Notes: generated from the sequence alone by a model not told the origin. A stretch of 64,000 nt of DNA from Megaustenia siamemsis (GCA_032433765.1 JAVIAB010000025.1:34520282-34584281), one strand, 5' to 3'. Positions 42,744-54,464 are shown, counted from the stretch's first letter. Made by a program: numbers and translations.

Positions 42744-42952
42744 GGTGATCTTCAGATTGATATTTTGTTGTGAATTGAATATTTCTGAATGTCACAATCA
42801 CCAATATCTCACATCTCAAACATATATATCCTCATAGATGTATACACAAGAAACCGCGAACTATACAACTCCTCCATAAAGACAAATGAGGAAGGAAGGA
42901 AAGAAAAGAAAGGATCAACTCTCTTGGTTATCCAACAACTATCAAGTTGCCT
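42425..42952. other. Intron sequence, no gene; includes (CT)n 42692-42737
   Basis: A (CT)n run broken by one A lies at 42692-42737. It is not next to the LINE 3'-end motif that accompanies other (CT)/(AG) runs here. The rest is unrecognised. Confidence 0.6.
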
Positions 42953-42963
42953 GTCGATGTTAA

Positions 42964-43223
42964 AAAAAAAAGTAAAGTACCCCCGTCACGCCAAGTGGCG
43001 TACAGTGAATATGGTGTTAGTGACCATACATTTTACAGACCTTCAGCACATGATTTTTGGAGGTAATGTGGTCAGTATTGCGCCCGTGCCTCTTTACTTT
43101 TCCAGAAAAAAAATCCAGTACCCATTAAAGGCTGGGTGAACCGAAAGCCGTCGATTGGGATCGAACCCTACCTCTTGTCCTTTGTAGGCCAGTTCACTAA
43201 CCACTGAGCTATCGCGGCTCCCC
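42964..43223 (-). mobile_element. tRNA-derived SINE with target-site duplication
   Basis: On the minus strand the element opens GGGGAGCCGCGATAGCTCAG. An A box (TAGCTCAGTGG, 43201-43211) and a B box (GGTTCGATCCC, about 43157-43167) have tRNA-like spacing. A roughly 180-bp non-tRNA body follows, ending in GGCGTGACGGGGGTAC and a T-rich tail (CTTTACTTTTTTTTTT). Flanks GTCGATGTTAA (42953-42963) and GTCGATGCTAA (43224-43234) are an 11-bp duplication with one mismatch. The T-rich 3' end is unlike Alu-type A tails and may mirror the partner LINE's end. I cannot assign a named SINE family. Confidence 0.88.
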
Positions 43224-43234
43224 GTCGATGCTAA

Positions 43235-43529
43235 TCTTGTCCCAAATTGGGGAATGATTTCCCTTCTTGGTGTCACTATTTTTACAAGAAACTATTTCTG
43301 TTTATACTTAATATTTATGTGCTCATTTTGGAAACTAGCTCTTTATTTGAGTCTTTCTCATTATGAATCGTGCCTGATTGAAGATAAATTCCTTTTAAAG
43401 GTCTGATTTGAAACATCTTATTTCGTTTATTTGATCAAACTCGTTGTCGTTTGTTGACTTGTCTACTTTGTTTTAGTGAGAAAATCTTGGGTGGGAGCTT
43501 CAACTTAAGAAACTTGAGTGTTCAATGTT
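43235..43529. other. Intron sequence, no gene recognised
   Basis: A+T-rich sequence between the SINE duplication and the LINE start; no motif recognised. Confidence 0.5.
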
Positions 43530-46295
43530 GTTGTCATAGTATACTAGGCAATCACATAGGTCATCATTTGCTTTTAACAGTTGACTAAGGGTATGGTAAA
43601 TGAATTTAAATATCTGGAATATCGTTAACATCAGATGGTAGATGTATAACAGAGGTGAGATGGTAGATGTATAACAGAGGTGAGATGGTAGATGTATAAC
43701 AGAGGTGAGATGGTAGATGTATAACAGAGGTGAGATGGTAGATGTATAACAGAGGTGAGATGGTAGATGTATAACAGAGGTGAGATGGTAGATATATAAC
43801 AGAGGTGAGATGGTAGATGTATAACAGAGGTGAGATGGTAGATGTATAACAGAGGTGAGATGGTAGATGTATAACAGAGGTGAGATGGTAGATGTATAAC
43901 AGAGGTGAGATGGTAGATGTATAACAGAAGTGAGATGGTAGATGTATAACAGAAGTGAGATGGTAGATGTATAATAGAGGTGAGATGGTAGATGTATAAC
44001 AGAGGTGAGATGGTAGATGTATAACAGAAGTGAGATGGTAGATGTATAACAGAAGTGAGATGGTATATGTATAACAGAGGTGAGATGGTAGATGTATAAC
44101 AGAGGTGAGATGGTAGATGTATAACAGAGGTGAGATGGTAGATGTATAACAGAAGTGAGATGGTAGATGTATAACAGAGGTGAGATGGTAGATGTATAAC
44201 AGAGGTGAGATGGTAGATGTATAACAGAGGTGAGATGGTAGATGTATAACAGAAGTGAGATGGTAGATGTATAACAGAAGTGAGATGGTAGATGTATAAC
44301 AGAGGTGAGATGGTAGATGTATAACAGAAGTGAGATGGTAGATGTATAACAGAGGTGAGATGGTAGATGTATAACAGAGGTGAGATGGTAGATGTATAAC
44401 AGAAGTGAGATGGTAGATGTATAACAGAAGTGAGATGGTAGATGTATAACAGAGGTGAGATGGTAGATGTATAACAGAGGTGAGATGGTAGATGTATAAC
44501 AGAGGTGAGATGGTAGATGTATAACAGAGGTGAGATGGTAGATGTATAACAGAGGTGAGATGGTAGATGTATAACAGAAGTGAGATGGTAGATGTATAAC
44601 AGAAGTGAGATGGTAGATGTATAACAGAGGTGAGATGGTAGATGTATAACAGAGGTGAGATGGTAGATGTATAACAGAAGTAAGATGGTAGATGTATAAC
44701 AGAAGTGAGATGGTATATGTATAACAGAGGTGAGATGGTAGATGTATAACAGAGGTGAGATGGTAGATGTATAACAGAGGTGAGATGGTAGATGTATAAC
44801 AGAAGTGAGATGGTAGATGTATAACAGAGGTGAGATGGTAGATGTATAACAGAGGTGAGATGGTAGATGTATAACAGAGGTGAGATGGTAGATGTATAAC
44901 AGAGGTGAGATGGTAGATGTATAACAGAAGTGAGATGGTAGATGTATAACAGAGGTGAGATGGTAGATGTATAACAGAGGTGAGATGGTAGATGTATAAC
45001 AGAGGTGAGATGGTAGATGTATAACAGAGGTGAGATGGTAGATGTATAACAGAGGTGAGATGGTAGATGTATAACAGAGTTGAGATGGTGGATGTATAAC
45101 AGAGGTGAGATGGTAGATGTATAACAGAGGTGAGATGGTAGATGTATAACAGAGGTGAGATGGTAGATATATAACAGAGGTGAGATGGTAGATGTATAAC
45201 AGAGGTGAGATGGTAGATGTATAACAGAGGTGAGATGGTAGATGTATAACAGAGGTGAGATGGTAGATGTATAACAGAGGTGAGATGGTAGATGTATAAC
45301 AGAGGTGAGATGGTAGATGTATAACAGAAGTGAGATGGTAGATGTATAACAGAAGTGAGATGGTAGATGTATAACAGAGGTGAGATGGTAGATGTATAAC
45401 AGAGGTGAGATGGTAGATGTATAACAGAGGTGAGATGGTAGATGTATAACAGAGGTGAGATGGTAGATGTATAACAGAGGTGAGATGGTAGATGTATAAC
45501 AGAAGTGAGATGGTAGATGTATAACAGAAGTGAGATGGTAGATGTATAACAGAAGTGAGATTGTATATGTATAACAGAGGTGAGATGGTAGATGTATAAC
45601 AGAGGTGAGATGGTAGGTGTATAACAGAGGTGAGATGGTAGATGTATAACAGAGGTGAGATGGTAGATGTATAACAGAGGTGAGATGGTAGATGTATAAC
45701 AGAAGTGAGATGGTAGATGTATAACAGAAGTGAGAAGGTAGATGTATAACAGAGGAGAGGTGCAGAAGAGCTCAGACAAAAGCAGCTTTCTAAATAAAAT
45801 TGGGAAGATATTGTGCAATCCATTTTTGACAATAGAAAGAAGAAAATGAGTTCTTAAATATTATGTACAGCCAATTTTAACATATGGATGTGAATCATGG
45901 ACAATCGGACGACAGACAAGAAAATCACTGGCGGCTGTAGAAATGTGGTTTTACAGAAGAATGTTGAGAATGTCATGGACAGCTAAGAAGAGTAATGAAA
46001 ACGTTCTAAAAGAGGCCAAAGCAAAAAGAGAGCTAATTTACAATATTAGGAAGAAACAATCATCATTTTTTAGCCATGTTATGAGAAGAGAACAGCTGGA
46101 GTATATTGTAAAAACTTGAAAAATAGGAGGGTTGAAGAGATAGAGGGAAGCAAAGAGAAATAGACTAGACAGATTAAGAGAAAGTCTTGACTGAAGGTCA
46201 ACATGAGAAATAATAAAGAACTGTCGGTATTGAAAGTTGTGGTGAGACATGATTACCTATTCCTGTAGGCACGGTACTTGATGATGATGATGATG
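43530..46295 (+). pseudogene. LINE RT fragment split by an internal minisatellite, (TGA)n-tailed
   Basis: Left piece (43530-43660) reads VNEFKYLE then a degraded TSDGRCITE. Right piece (45755-46295) resumes at CITEERCRRAQTKAAF and goes on through YYVQPILTYGCESWTIG, AAVEMWFYRRMLRMSWTAK and KSNENVLKEAKAKREL to HVMRRE. Many stops show it is dead. The 3' end GGCACGGTACTTGATGATGA matches the ends of the LINEs at 31620-32698 and 53178-53877. Between the pieces lie 2.1 kb of a 26-bp repeat whose unit is the LINE's own SDGRCITE codons. The 5' boundary is uncertain. Confidence 0.82.
43633..45755. repeat. 26-bp minisatellite, about 82 copies, inside a LINE
   Basis: The unit is AGATGGTAGATGTATAACAG plus AGGTG. 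The commonest variants are AGAAGTG for AGAGGTG, and GATATATAAC and GTATATG. The first unit is continuous with the LINE sequence ACATCAGATGGTAGATGTAT (Ser-Asp-Gly-Arg-Cys), and the last runs into the next LINE codons. Because 26 is not divisible by 3, each strand cycles through all frames. The long minus-strand open frames (about 770 and 730 codons) are artefacts. Confidence 0.95.
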
Positions 46296-46356
46296 TATAT
46301 GGACACTAACGGTTTCAGTAGCTCGATGGCTGAACATGAAATTAGTTCTCCCAGAT

Positions 46357-46679
46357 ATGCTGAGAGCCTCCACTGACAGCCACATAGATTTTTGCTGAGG
46401 GCCTCCACTTAAAGCCACATTGATTTTGCTGACGGCCTCCACTGACAGCCAAATCGATTTTGCTGACGGTCTCCACTGACAGCCACATAGATTTTGCTGA
46501 CGGCCTTCACTGACAGCCACATAGATTTTGCTGACGGCCTTCACTGACAGCCACATAGATTTTGCTGACGGCCTTCACTGACAGCCACATAGATTTTGCT
46601 GACGGCCTTCACTGACAGCCACATAGATTTTGCTGACGGCCTCCATTGACAGCCACATAGATTTTCCTAAGGGCCTTCA
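46357..46679. repeat. 34-bp tandem repeat, about 9 copies
   Basis: The unit contains ATTTTGCTGACGGCCTTCAC and TGACAGCCACATAG. Confidence 0.92.
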
Positions 46680-46759
46680 AACGTTATGTCTGTATATCTC
46701 TAGCATCCCCGCCACAGATGCGCTTGTCTATCAGAGGTTTTATAAATATAAATGTAATT

Positions 46760-47062
46760 GTTTCTGACTGTAGTCAGTCTAGTTGTGTTGGAAAATAAGT
46801 GGAAGTCAGAGTCAAACATGAGAGATGACCTCAACTGTACGGTCTCGTTTCTGACTGTAGTCAGTCTAGTTGTGTAGGAAAATAAGTGGAAGTCAGAGTC
46901 AAACATGAGAGATGACCTCAACTGTACGGTCTCGTTTCTGACTGTAGTCAGTCTAGTTGTGTAGGAAAATAAGTGGAAGTCAGAGTCAAACATGAGAGAT
47001 GACCTCAACTGCACGGTCTCGTTTCTGACTGTAGTCAGTCTAGTTGTGTAGGAAAATAAGTG
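46760..47062. repeat. 87-bp tandem repeat, about 3.5 copies
   Basis: The unit starts GTTTCTGACTGTAGTCAGTC and includes AAATAAGTGGAAGTCAGAG and ATGACCTCAACTGTACGG. It contains a short palindrome, CTGACTGTAGTCAG. Confidence 0.92.
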
Positions 47063-47087
47063 TAGCTGAAGAAGTATAGGGAAGAGT

Positions 47088-47660
47088 TGGATGTCAATAT
47101 CATGTAGACGGACATTATTTGATCTTGAATGTGGATGTCAATATCGTGTGGAGCGACATTATTTGAACTTGGAACTTGAATGTGGATGTCAATATCGTGT
47201 AGAGCGACATTATTTGATCTTGAATGTGGATGTCAATATCCTGTAGAACGACATTATTTTATCTTGAACGTGGATGTCAATATCGTGTAGAACGACATTA
47301 TTTGAGCTTGAACGTGGATGTCAATATCGTGTAGAACGACATTATTTTATCTTGAATGTGGATGTCAATATCCTGTAGACCGACATTATTTGATCTTGAA
47401 CGTGGATGTCAATATCGTGTAGTCCGACATTATTTGATCTTGAACGTGGATGTCAATATCGTGTAGACCGACATTATTTGATCTTGAACGTGGATGTCAA
47501 TATCGTGTAGTCCGACATTATTTGATCTTGAATGTGGATGTCAATATCGTGTAGAACGACATTATTTGATCTTGAATGTGGAAGTCAATATCCTGTAGAA
47601 CGACATTATTTGAGCTTGAACGTGGATGTCAATATCGTGTAGACCGACATTATTTGATCC
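47088..47660. repeat. 44-bp minisatellite, about 13 copies
   Basis: The unit contains GTGGATGTCAATATCGTGTA and GAACGACATTATTTGATCTT. Confidence 0.93.
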
Positions 47661-48378
47661 TGCATATTTGTGTCTTTGTTTCCTTGGTTTATGTCTGATT
47701 AACTCTATAGTCTTTTGCTCATTTCTCCCTTGTTCTTCTCCAGCTCTTTACATTGATCCCATTTGTTCATGTATTCAGACTTCACTCCCATCATACTAAA
47801 TCTTAAAGAGTGAACAAACCCGTCTTTTACCTCTTCTTCTTTTCTCCCTCATTTATATTTCAGCGTGGGGGGGGGAGATTATAAATAATGTACGGTCTAT
47901 TGATCTTGTGTTGGCATCTGCTGCTTTTATGTTTCCTAGTGTTTCTAATATTCCATATAGTCAATCTTTTTTGGTGGTCGGCCTTTGAATATCGTGTTCT
48001 CGTAATGTTTACTAAAAGCTGAGTGTGTTGTGTTTTGATCTCTCAGTCTTATCACGTGACCAAATCATTTTATCAGGCGTTTCTTTCCATATTCAATGGT
48101 GGGAATTATTCCTAGCTGTTTTCTCAGTACTTCATGTCTGATCTTTCACTCATGCTGTTTTCTATCAATCGTCTAAAACAGTGGTGGCCAACTTGAGGTT
48201 GCCCGAGGGCCGGATTAAAGCCAAGGCCAAGACCCGCGGGAACACTTAAGAATATCGTCAAAAATGACAGTAGGGACCTATGCGATATAGTAATATATAA
48301 ATAATGCTTGCACTTTGACTACATATTTGATTTGTAACAAATCCATTAATTATTCATTTTAAAATTACCTTTAATGTC

Positions 48379-50177
48379 TCAGTGCGACGATTGTGACTTG
48401 TCACAGCTTTCCACCAGAGATTTGAAGTCCACTTCCATTTTTGACGTGGCGATTCGGAGAGTATGGGACAATGTCGAATCGGTCATTCTGTTCCTGGTCT
48501 TAGATTTAATTAACTTCATGGAAGAGAATGTTGTCTCGCAGAGATATGTGCTGCCGAATATAGAGCACATCTTTAGTGCCCATTTTCTCAGACACGGGTA
48601 ACGTTCATTTGGTAGCAATTTCCAGAAGTCAGCTCCTAATGCCTTTACAGTACTGAGGAAGGGGTCACACTGAAGGTCACACAACTCTAGTTGAAGATCT
48701 GATGGCTGGCACTCCACTGTGCACTTAATTGGGTTATTAAAAAGTTCCGTTTGCGGACGAAACATTTCAAAATCTTGAAATCGTCGATCAAATTCACAAA
48801 TCAAATGTTCAATGTCAGCTGCGTACTTACTGAAGTTTGCACTTTCTATCTCTGACAACAACTGCTTACAACTTGAAAAATGGAACAGATCATTTTTTTG
48901 CAAAGAAAGTCTAAATAGATTCAGCTTCTTTTTAAAACCATCAACATATCCCATCAATTGAAAAATGGTTTGCTTTTCCCCTTGTAGCTGCAAATTCAAT
49001 ATGTTCAAATGTTGTGTGATGTCTGTGAGATATGCCAGATTATGAAGGAAATTAATGTCTTTGAGTGCATGTTGAAGATCAATGGAGCATGGTAAGTTCT
49101 CTCGCAGGAAGTCATAAATGTCATTCTTCAGTTCAAAAAATATTATTAAACATTTCCTCGACTAAGCCATCTTACTTCTGTATAAAGCAGGAGATCACCG
49201 TAGCTAGAATCTACTTCCTCTAAAAATGATAAAAACTTCCTGTGATTTAAAGACTGGTGTCCTCCTCTTATCAAATTTGTTATTTTCACAACAGTAGCCA
49301 TGGTGTCTTTTAGATTTATGGACTTTGCACAAAGGGCCTCTTGATGAATTATGCAATGCAATGTAGGTACGTTAATTTTGTTTTGCTTTAGAAGTCCAAC
49401 AAAACCAGTATTTGAACCAATAAAAGCTTTGCAACCATCAGTACACACTGCAGACAACTTTCCAAAACCACCTACTTCATCTACGGCACTATGAACTGCA
49501 GAAAATATGTCTGTCCCTCTACAAGTGTCATGCAAAGAGCAAACTTTCAACAATTCTTCAATAACAGTAAAATCCTCCTGGATAACTTTAACAAAAATAA
49601 GAAGCTGGCAAGTGTCAGTGATGTCAGTACTTTCATCAATCGCGAGCGAAAAATATGAGCAGTTTTCAATACAAGATTTTAAACTTTGAAACAGTTGCAG
49701 ACTGATGTCTTCTGTTCTTCTGGCTACAGTTTGTTTTGAAAGAGGCACAGATTCAAATTCTTTGGCTATTTTTTCTTGACCGAATGCCTTTGCCATTTGA
49801 ATCGCACATTTCTTCACAAAATTTCCGTCAGTAAAGGGTTTTTTAGATTTTGCAAGCTCATAGGTAACTGTATATGATGCAATGATCGATGACTCTTTAA
49901 TTTTATTGCCCTTTGTATACATACTTTGCTGTTGATTCAACTTTGTCTTCAGCTGTTCAACCAAAAGCTTTCTAGCTTCAATGCTATGTTTCTCATACAT
50001 GTTTTGATGATGTGTGGCATAGTGCCGTTTTAAATTATATTCCTTCAAAACGGCTAACACTTGAAAGCAAATTAAGCACTGAGGTTTACTATCCTTATTG
50101 AAGATGAACAAATAATCTAATTCCCATTCAGGTTTAAATATGCGATTTTCACAATCAACTTTTCTACGTTTTAACAT
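48379..50177 (-). pseudogene. hAT transposase with one frameshift
   Basis: The first part (50177-49146, 343 codons) has a BED-type zinc finger (C34-x2-C37, H52, H57) and two catalytic Asp candidates: D181 in LAIDESTD and D247 in VCTDGCKAF. It also has CIIHQEALCAK and ends at EVRWLSRGNV. One indel after RGNV (about 49145) shifts the frame. The shifted frame stays open (FFELKNDIYDFLREN) and continues into the second part (to 48379). That part has an NERYPCLRKWA segment and the dimerisation motif YLCETTFSSMKLIKSKTRN with the third acidic residue (Glu of CET). Total is about 600 residues, normal for the superfamily. It resembles the lineage that gave rise to vertebrate ZBED5 and GTF2IRD2-type proteins. 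Only one lesion suggests a recent insertion. Confidence 0.92.
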
Positions 50178-50599
50178 GATTTAATACAAAATCTCACATC
50201 AAAGTTAAAAGTCACAGAATGTTGGTCCACTATCGAAAATAAGTCCAGATTTGACAGTTATACACAGACTTGTGTTTGACAATGAAATCAAAAGATTGTG
50301 ACCAAATAAACACGTTGCAGTCATTTTATGGACAAGACAAGACGATGGGATCAAAGGGAATGAAGGCGAACAGTGAAACATTTTGAATGTAACTTCAAAG
50401 ACAGAATTAGAGCTACGAAGTCCCCTCACCCCTGTCCCTCCCAACCTCATTAACCCCTTACCGCGAAATGAAAGAGCCACCACAAGTCCAGACGACAAAT
50501 GTTGAGCCAAAGATCTGACGCTATCACCGCACTGACAATAAAGCAACTTTGCGGTACCAACTCGAAGCAAAGACTTTGAATATTGTCGGCACCATTAGT

Positions 50600-50705
<106 letters not shown>

Positions 50706-51078
50706 TATATTTGAAATTATGTTGCCAATCTAGCTGTTGCGAGAAATTGACAGAGATTTTCAAATTGTGTATTCTTGAACGATAGAAGAGTTAACTCCGA
50801 CACGGATTAAAACCAGGAGAAATCCGCTATTAGGGGTAAAAAATGAAGTAAGTCCGTGGAGCTTCGCGGGCAAAGAAAATTAGGCTGGCGGGCCGGATCC
50901 GGCCCGCGGGCCGCCATTTGGCCACCCCTGGTCTAAAACATTTAATCTCTGTAGTGGTTATTTTTTCTTATTATTCTTCAATCTAGAGTCCATTTCTGGC
51001 ATTGTTACCACCCCGTTGGGATGACGGTTTTATAGTAGAGTGCCTGTTTTGCCTATTGCTACTTAAATATTTTTAACA

Positions 51079-51655
51079 GTTTGTAAGAGAATAGACGCTA
51101 GTGAACACCATTGGTACACTGCCAGTTATAGTAAGAGAATAGACGCTAATGAACACCCGTGGTACACTGCCTGTTATAGTAAGAGAATAGACGTTAGCGA
51201 ACACCCGTAGTACACTGCCTGTTATAGTAAGAGAATAGACGTTAGTGAACACCCGTAGTACACTGCCTGTTATAGTAAGAGAATAGACGTTAGCGAACAC
51301 CCGTGGTACACTGCCTGTTATAGTAAGAGAATAGACGTTAGCGAAAACCCGTGGTACACTGCCTGTTATAGTAAGAGAATAGACGCTGGTGAACACCCGT
51401 AGTACACTGCCTGTTATGGTAAGAGAATAGATGTTAGTGAACACCCGTAGTACACTGCCTGTTATAGTAAGAGAATAGACGCTGGTGAACACCCGTAGTA
51501 CACTGCCTGTTATGGTAAGAGAATAGATGTTAGTGAACACCCGTGGTACACTGCCTGTTATAGTAAGAGAATAGACGCTGGTGAACACCCGTAGTACACT
51601 GCCTGTTATGGTAAGAGAATAGATGTTAGTGAACACCCGTGGTACATTGCCTGTT
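51079..51655. repeat. 48-bp minisatellite, 12 copies
   Basis: The unit contains AGTAAGAGAATAGACGTTAG and GAACACCCGTAGTACACTGC, then CTGTTAT. Alternating variants (ATAGACGCTGG and ATAGATGTTAG) give a 96-bp dimer structure in the right half. Confidence 0.95.
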
Positions 51656-51706
51656 ACATCTTCATTTTTATTTCACCGATGATTATCTATTGGTTAGTTC
51701 ATAAGT

Positions 51707-52630
51707 GAACTTACGGAAGATATAATATGAATCATGAAAAATGACACCCAATCAGACATAGAAAGAAAAAAAACGTAGCAGAAAAACACATAGGCGATAA
51801 CTACCCACAGGACTCTTGGTCCCACATATACACAGATGGCTCTGCTACAAATGCCACCAGAAATGGAGAGGGAGGTGTGTTCTTGATACTGAGTAACCAG
51901 GAAGAGATCACCAAGTCAATAGCTACTGAGAAATTCTCAAACAACTTTAAAGCAGAAACTGAGGCCATCAGAGATGCCGCAAAACTGACTAATCAACACA
52001 AAAATAACATGCACAATACATTGGTGATTTTGACTGATGCACTGTCAGTACTATCAGCTCTAAAAAGCCACAGGAACAATGAACTAGAAGACTTGAGAAC
52101 ACCCCTAGAATAACTATGCAATAATTTCCGGAGAGTAGTCATTCAATGGAGTCATTCATTCTGTAATATACACGGGAACGAACGAGCAGACAAATTAGCT
52201 AAAGTGAGAGGGAGATTACTACAAGAGAACCATCCGCTCAGTTATGATGAAGCCAATTCCATCATCAAAGGTCAGTTCCATCAAAAATGGAAACAAGAAC
52301 ACCCAAAGCATAACGAGAGGGACGGATACCTCCAACTATCGAGGAGGGATCAAGTCTTCATACTTCGCCTACGCACTGGTCACAATAGAATGAGAAATCA
52401 CATGTTCACAAAATTCAAAATAGGTACAACCAGCCCATGCCACTGTACACTGGACAATATGACTACAAAACATGTTCTACAGGATTGCCCTCAGTACACA
52501 GACCTGAGATGGACAACGTGGTCCACACCCACCTCCCTGGAAGAGAAACTATATGGGGCAATCGAATAACTTAAACAGATAGCTGACTTCATGAGAGAGT
52601 CTGGAATCCTAGTCTGATTGAGTCTTGATC

Positions 52631-52674
<44 letters not shown>
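51707..52674 (+). pseudogene. 5'-truncated LINE 3' fragment with RNase H, (AG)n tail (copy B)
   Basis: Begins in the RT-RNase H linker (GAACTTACGGAAGATATAAT) and reads through HIYTDGSATNA, FKAETEAIRDAA, VILTDALSVLSAL, NIHGNERADKLAK and CHCTLDNMTTKHVLQDCPQY. Stops after RTPLE, YGAIE and GILV show decay. The 3' end is GAGTCTTGATCGC followed by (AG)n at 52633-52676. A perfect 11-bp target duplication, AGTTCATAAGT, lies at 51696-51706 and 52675-52685. It shows that the AG run is the element's own tail. Confidence 0.93.
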
Positions 52675-52679
<5 letters not shown>

Positions 52680-52685
52680 ATAAGT

Positions 52686-52860
52686 TTCCTTGAAAAGCAA
52701 ATTTAAAAATAAACTCTAACATATACACGTGGTAGAGGCACTTTCTGTCGTCCTTTTTATCCTCGACTCATGGAATTTTAGCCGGAGACCTTAAACTTAA
52801 GATGATTTCTCTGATAATGAAATTAAATCATTAATATTGTTTGTGTTTGAAGAAACTTAC
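52686..52860. other. Intron sequence 3' of exon 2; nothing recognised
   Basis: A short unremarkable stretch containing the donor of exon 2 (GTAAGTTTC on the minus strand, 52852-52860). Confidence 0.5.
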
Positions 52861-52963
52861 CTTGAAATGTTAATATTGGAAACATGGAAGCCGTTAACGG
52901 AACAGTTGAAAGAGAAAGTTGTGCCATATTCTGGATCATGCGTTAACTTTGTGTCCACTTTCA
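52861..52963 (-). CDS. Exon 2: N-terminal half of the Ig domain
   Basis: 103 bp bounded by a good acceptor (TCGCTCCTGCAG, AG at 52964-52965) and a consensus donor (TTTCAAG|GTAAGT). Entered in phase 1, its first two bases complete a Val codon with the last base of exon 1. It then reads KVDTKLTHDPEYGTTFSFNC and SVNGFHVSNINIS, ending in phase 2. GTTFSFNCSV fits an Ig B strand with the first conserved Cys. The usual Trp after it is absent, which is tolerated in some Ig families. The reading frame has no stop, and the flanks are non-coding, so this is very likely a real exon. Which protein family it belongs to cannot be settled from this half domain. Confidence 0.7.
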
Positions 52964-53177
52964 CTGCAGGAGCGACAGAAGTAAATAAAAGTAGACATGA
53001 GATGATCATAGCTAAGCGTAAGTTTACCTAACCAAGAAGTTAAGGAATTAAATATAATACATTTTTTTACCCACAACTCGCTGGAATACGTATATTGTCC
53101 ATATATTTTTATAACTGCAAATACATATTTTAAATAACAATTGAGAAGTTAGGTTTATTGACGCGTATTATATGAAG
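52964..53177. other. Intron sequence, no gene recognised
   Basis: A+T-rich sequence between exon 2 and a LINE fragment. Confidence 0.5.
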
Positions 53178-53877
53178 ATATATACGATAAGATATGAATA
53201 TCAAAAAGACTAAAACTGTGATCATAAACAAAGAAAATTCTCAAGACCTACAATTAAATATCACAGTTGAGGGAACACATCTGGAGACAGGCCAGAGTTA
53301 CAACTACCTAGGACATACAATAATCAATGATGGAAAATGTAAAATTGAAATAAACAAAAGAATAGGTATGGCAAAAAGTAATTTTAATGCCATGAAAAAT
53401 ATACTAACAACAAAACAAATATCAACAGGGCTGAAACTAAGAATGGCAAAATGTTACATCTTCTCAATATTCATGTATGGTGCAGAAACATGGATATTAG
53501 ACAAGAAAACAGAACAGAAAATAGAAGCCTTTGAAATGTGGATTTATAGACGAATAGGTAGAATTGGATGGAAAGAAAATAAAACAAACGAAGAAGTTTT
53601 AAAACAACTAAAAATGAAAAAAAGAACTACTAAACACAATTAGAGCAAGACAAATGAAATTTTTTGGTCATGTTAAAAGACACAACAGTCTAATAAAAGT
53701 AATATTAGAAGGAAAAATACAAGGTAAAAGAGGCAGAGGCAGACCAAGACTAACATGGACGAGTAACATCAAAAGATGGACAAGTCAATCTATGACAGCC
53801 TGCACCATCAAAGCAAGAAACAGAGTAGAATGGCGCTCCATGGTAGCCAACCTTCGAGGCACTCGATGATGATGATA
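53178..53877 (+). pseudogene. 5'-truncated LINE RT fragment, (TGA)n-tailed family
   Basis: Reads MNIKKTKTVIINKENS, then YNYLGHTIINDGKCKIEINK, CYIFSIFMYGAETWILDKK, FEMWIYRRIGRIGWKE and NKTNEEVLKQL. A frameshift at about 53630 leads to MKFFGHVKRH, GRGRPRLTW and NRVEWRSMVANLRGTR. The 3' end is GGCACTCGATGATGATGAT. An 8-bp repeat, ATATGAAG, at 53170-53177 and 53878-53885 is a plausible target duplication. The reading frame is broken only once, so it is younger than the copy at 43530-46295. Confidence 0.88.
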
Positions 53878-54010
53878 ATATGAAGCAGGCGCTGTTGTTA
53901 TTATAATTTGGTGTTGGCGTCGAGCGTGTAATAAAAGACACGTTTTCTGTGTGCGGTGATCGACACTTCCTAGATGCCTAAAGACAAAGTGACAGTTTCA
54001 CATGCACGAA

Positions 54011-54464
54011 CAGGTAACCAACACTATCAGACAACTTTACAAACAGGTAACCAACACTATCAGACAACTTTACAAACAGGTAAGCAACACTATCAGACAA
54101 CTTTACAAACAGGTAACCAACACAATCAGACAACTTTACAAACAGGTAACCAACACTATCAGACAACTTTACAAACAGGTAAGCAACACTATCAAACAAC
54201 TTTACAAACAGGTAAGCAACACTATCAAACAACTTTACAAACAGGTAAGCAACACTATCAAACAACTTTACAAACAGGTAACCAACACTATCAAACAACT
54301 TTACAAACAGGTAAGCAACACTATCAAACAACTTTACAAACAGGTAACCAACACTATCAGACAACTTTACAAACAGGTAAGCAACACTATCAAACAACTT
54401 TACAAACAGGTAAGCAACACTATAAAACAACTTTACAAACAGGTAACCAACACTATCAAACAAC
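54011..54464. repeat. 33-bp minisatellite, about 14 copies
   Basis: The unit contains CAGGTAACCAACACTATCAG followed by ACAACTTTACAAA. Alternating CAGGTAACC and CAGGTAAGC variants occur. Unit length divisible by 3 leaves frames open on both strands, which I do not call genes. Every copy carries a CAG|GTAA splice-donor-like core on the plus strand. Confidence 0.96.

Noticed and set aside
43500..45832. Two overlapping minus-strand frames above 730 codons
   Set aside because: They arise from the 26-bp LINE-derived array; the repeated peptides are frame-cycled versions of the same 26 bp.
50205..50570. 121-codon minus-strand frame upstream of the transposase
   Set aside because: Lies in the hAT 5' untranslated part, low-complexity character, no conserved motif.
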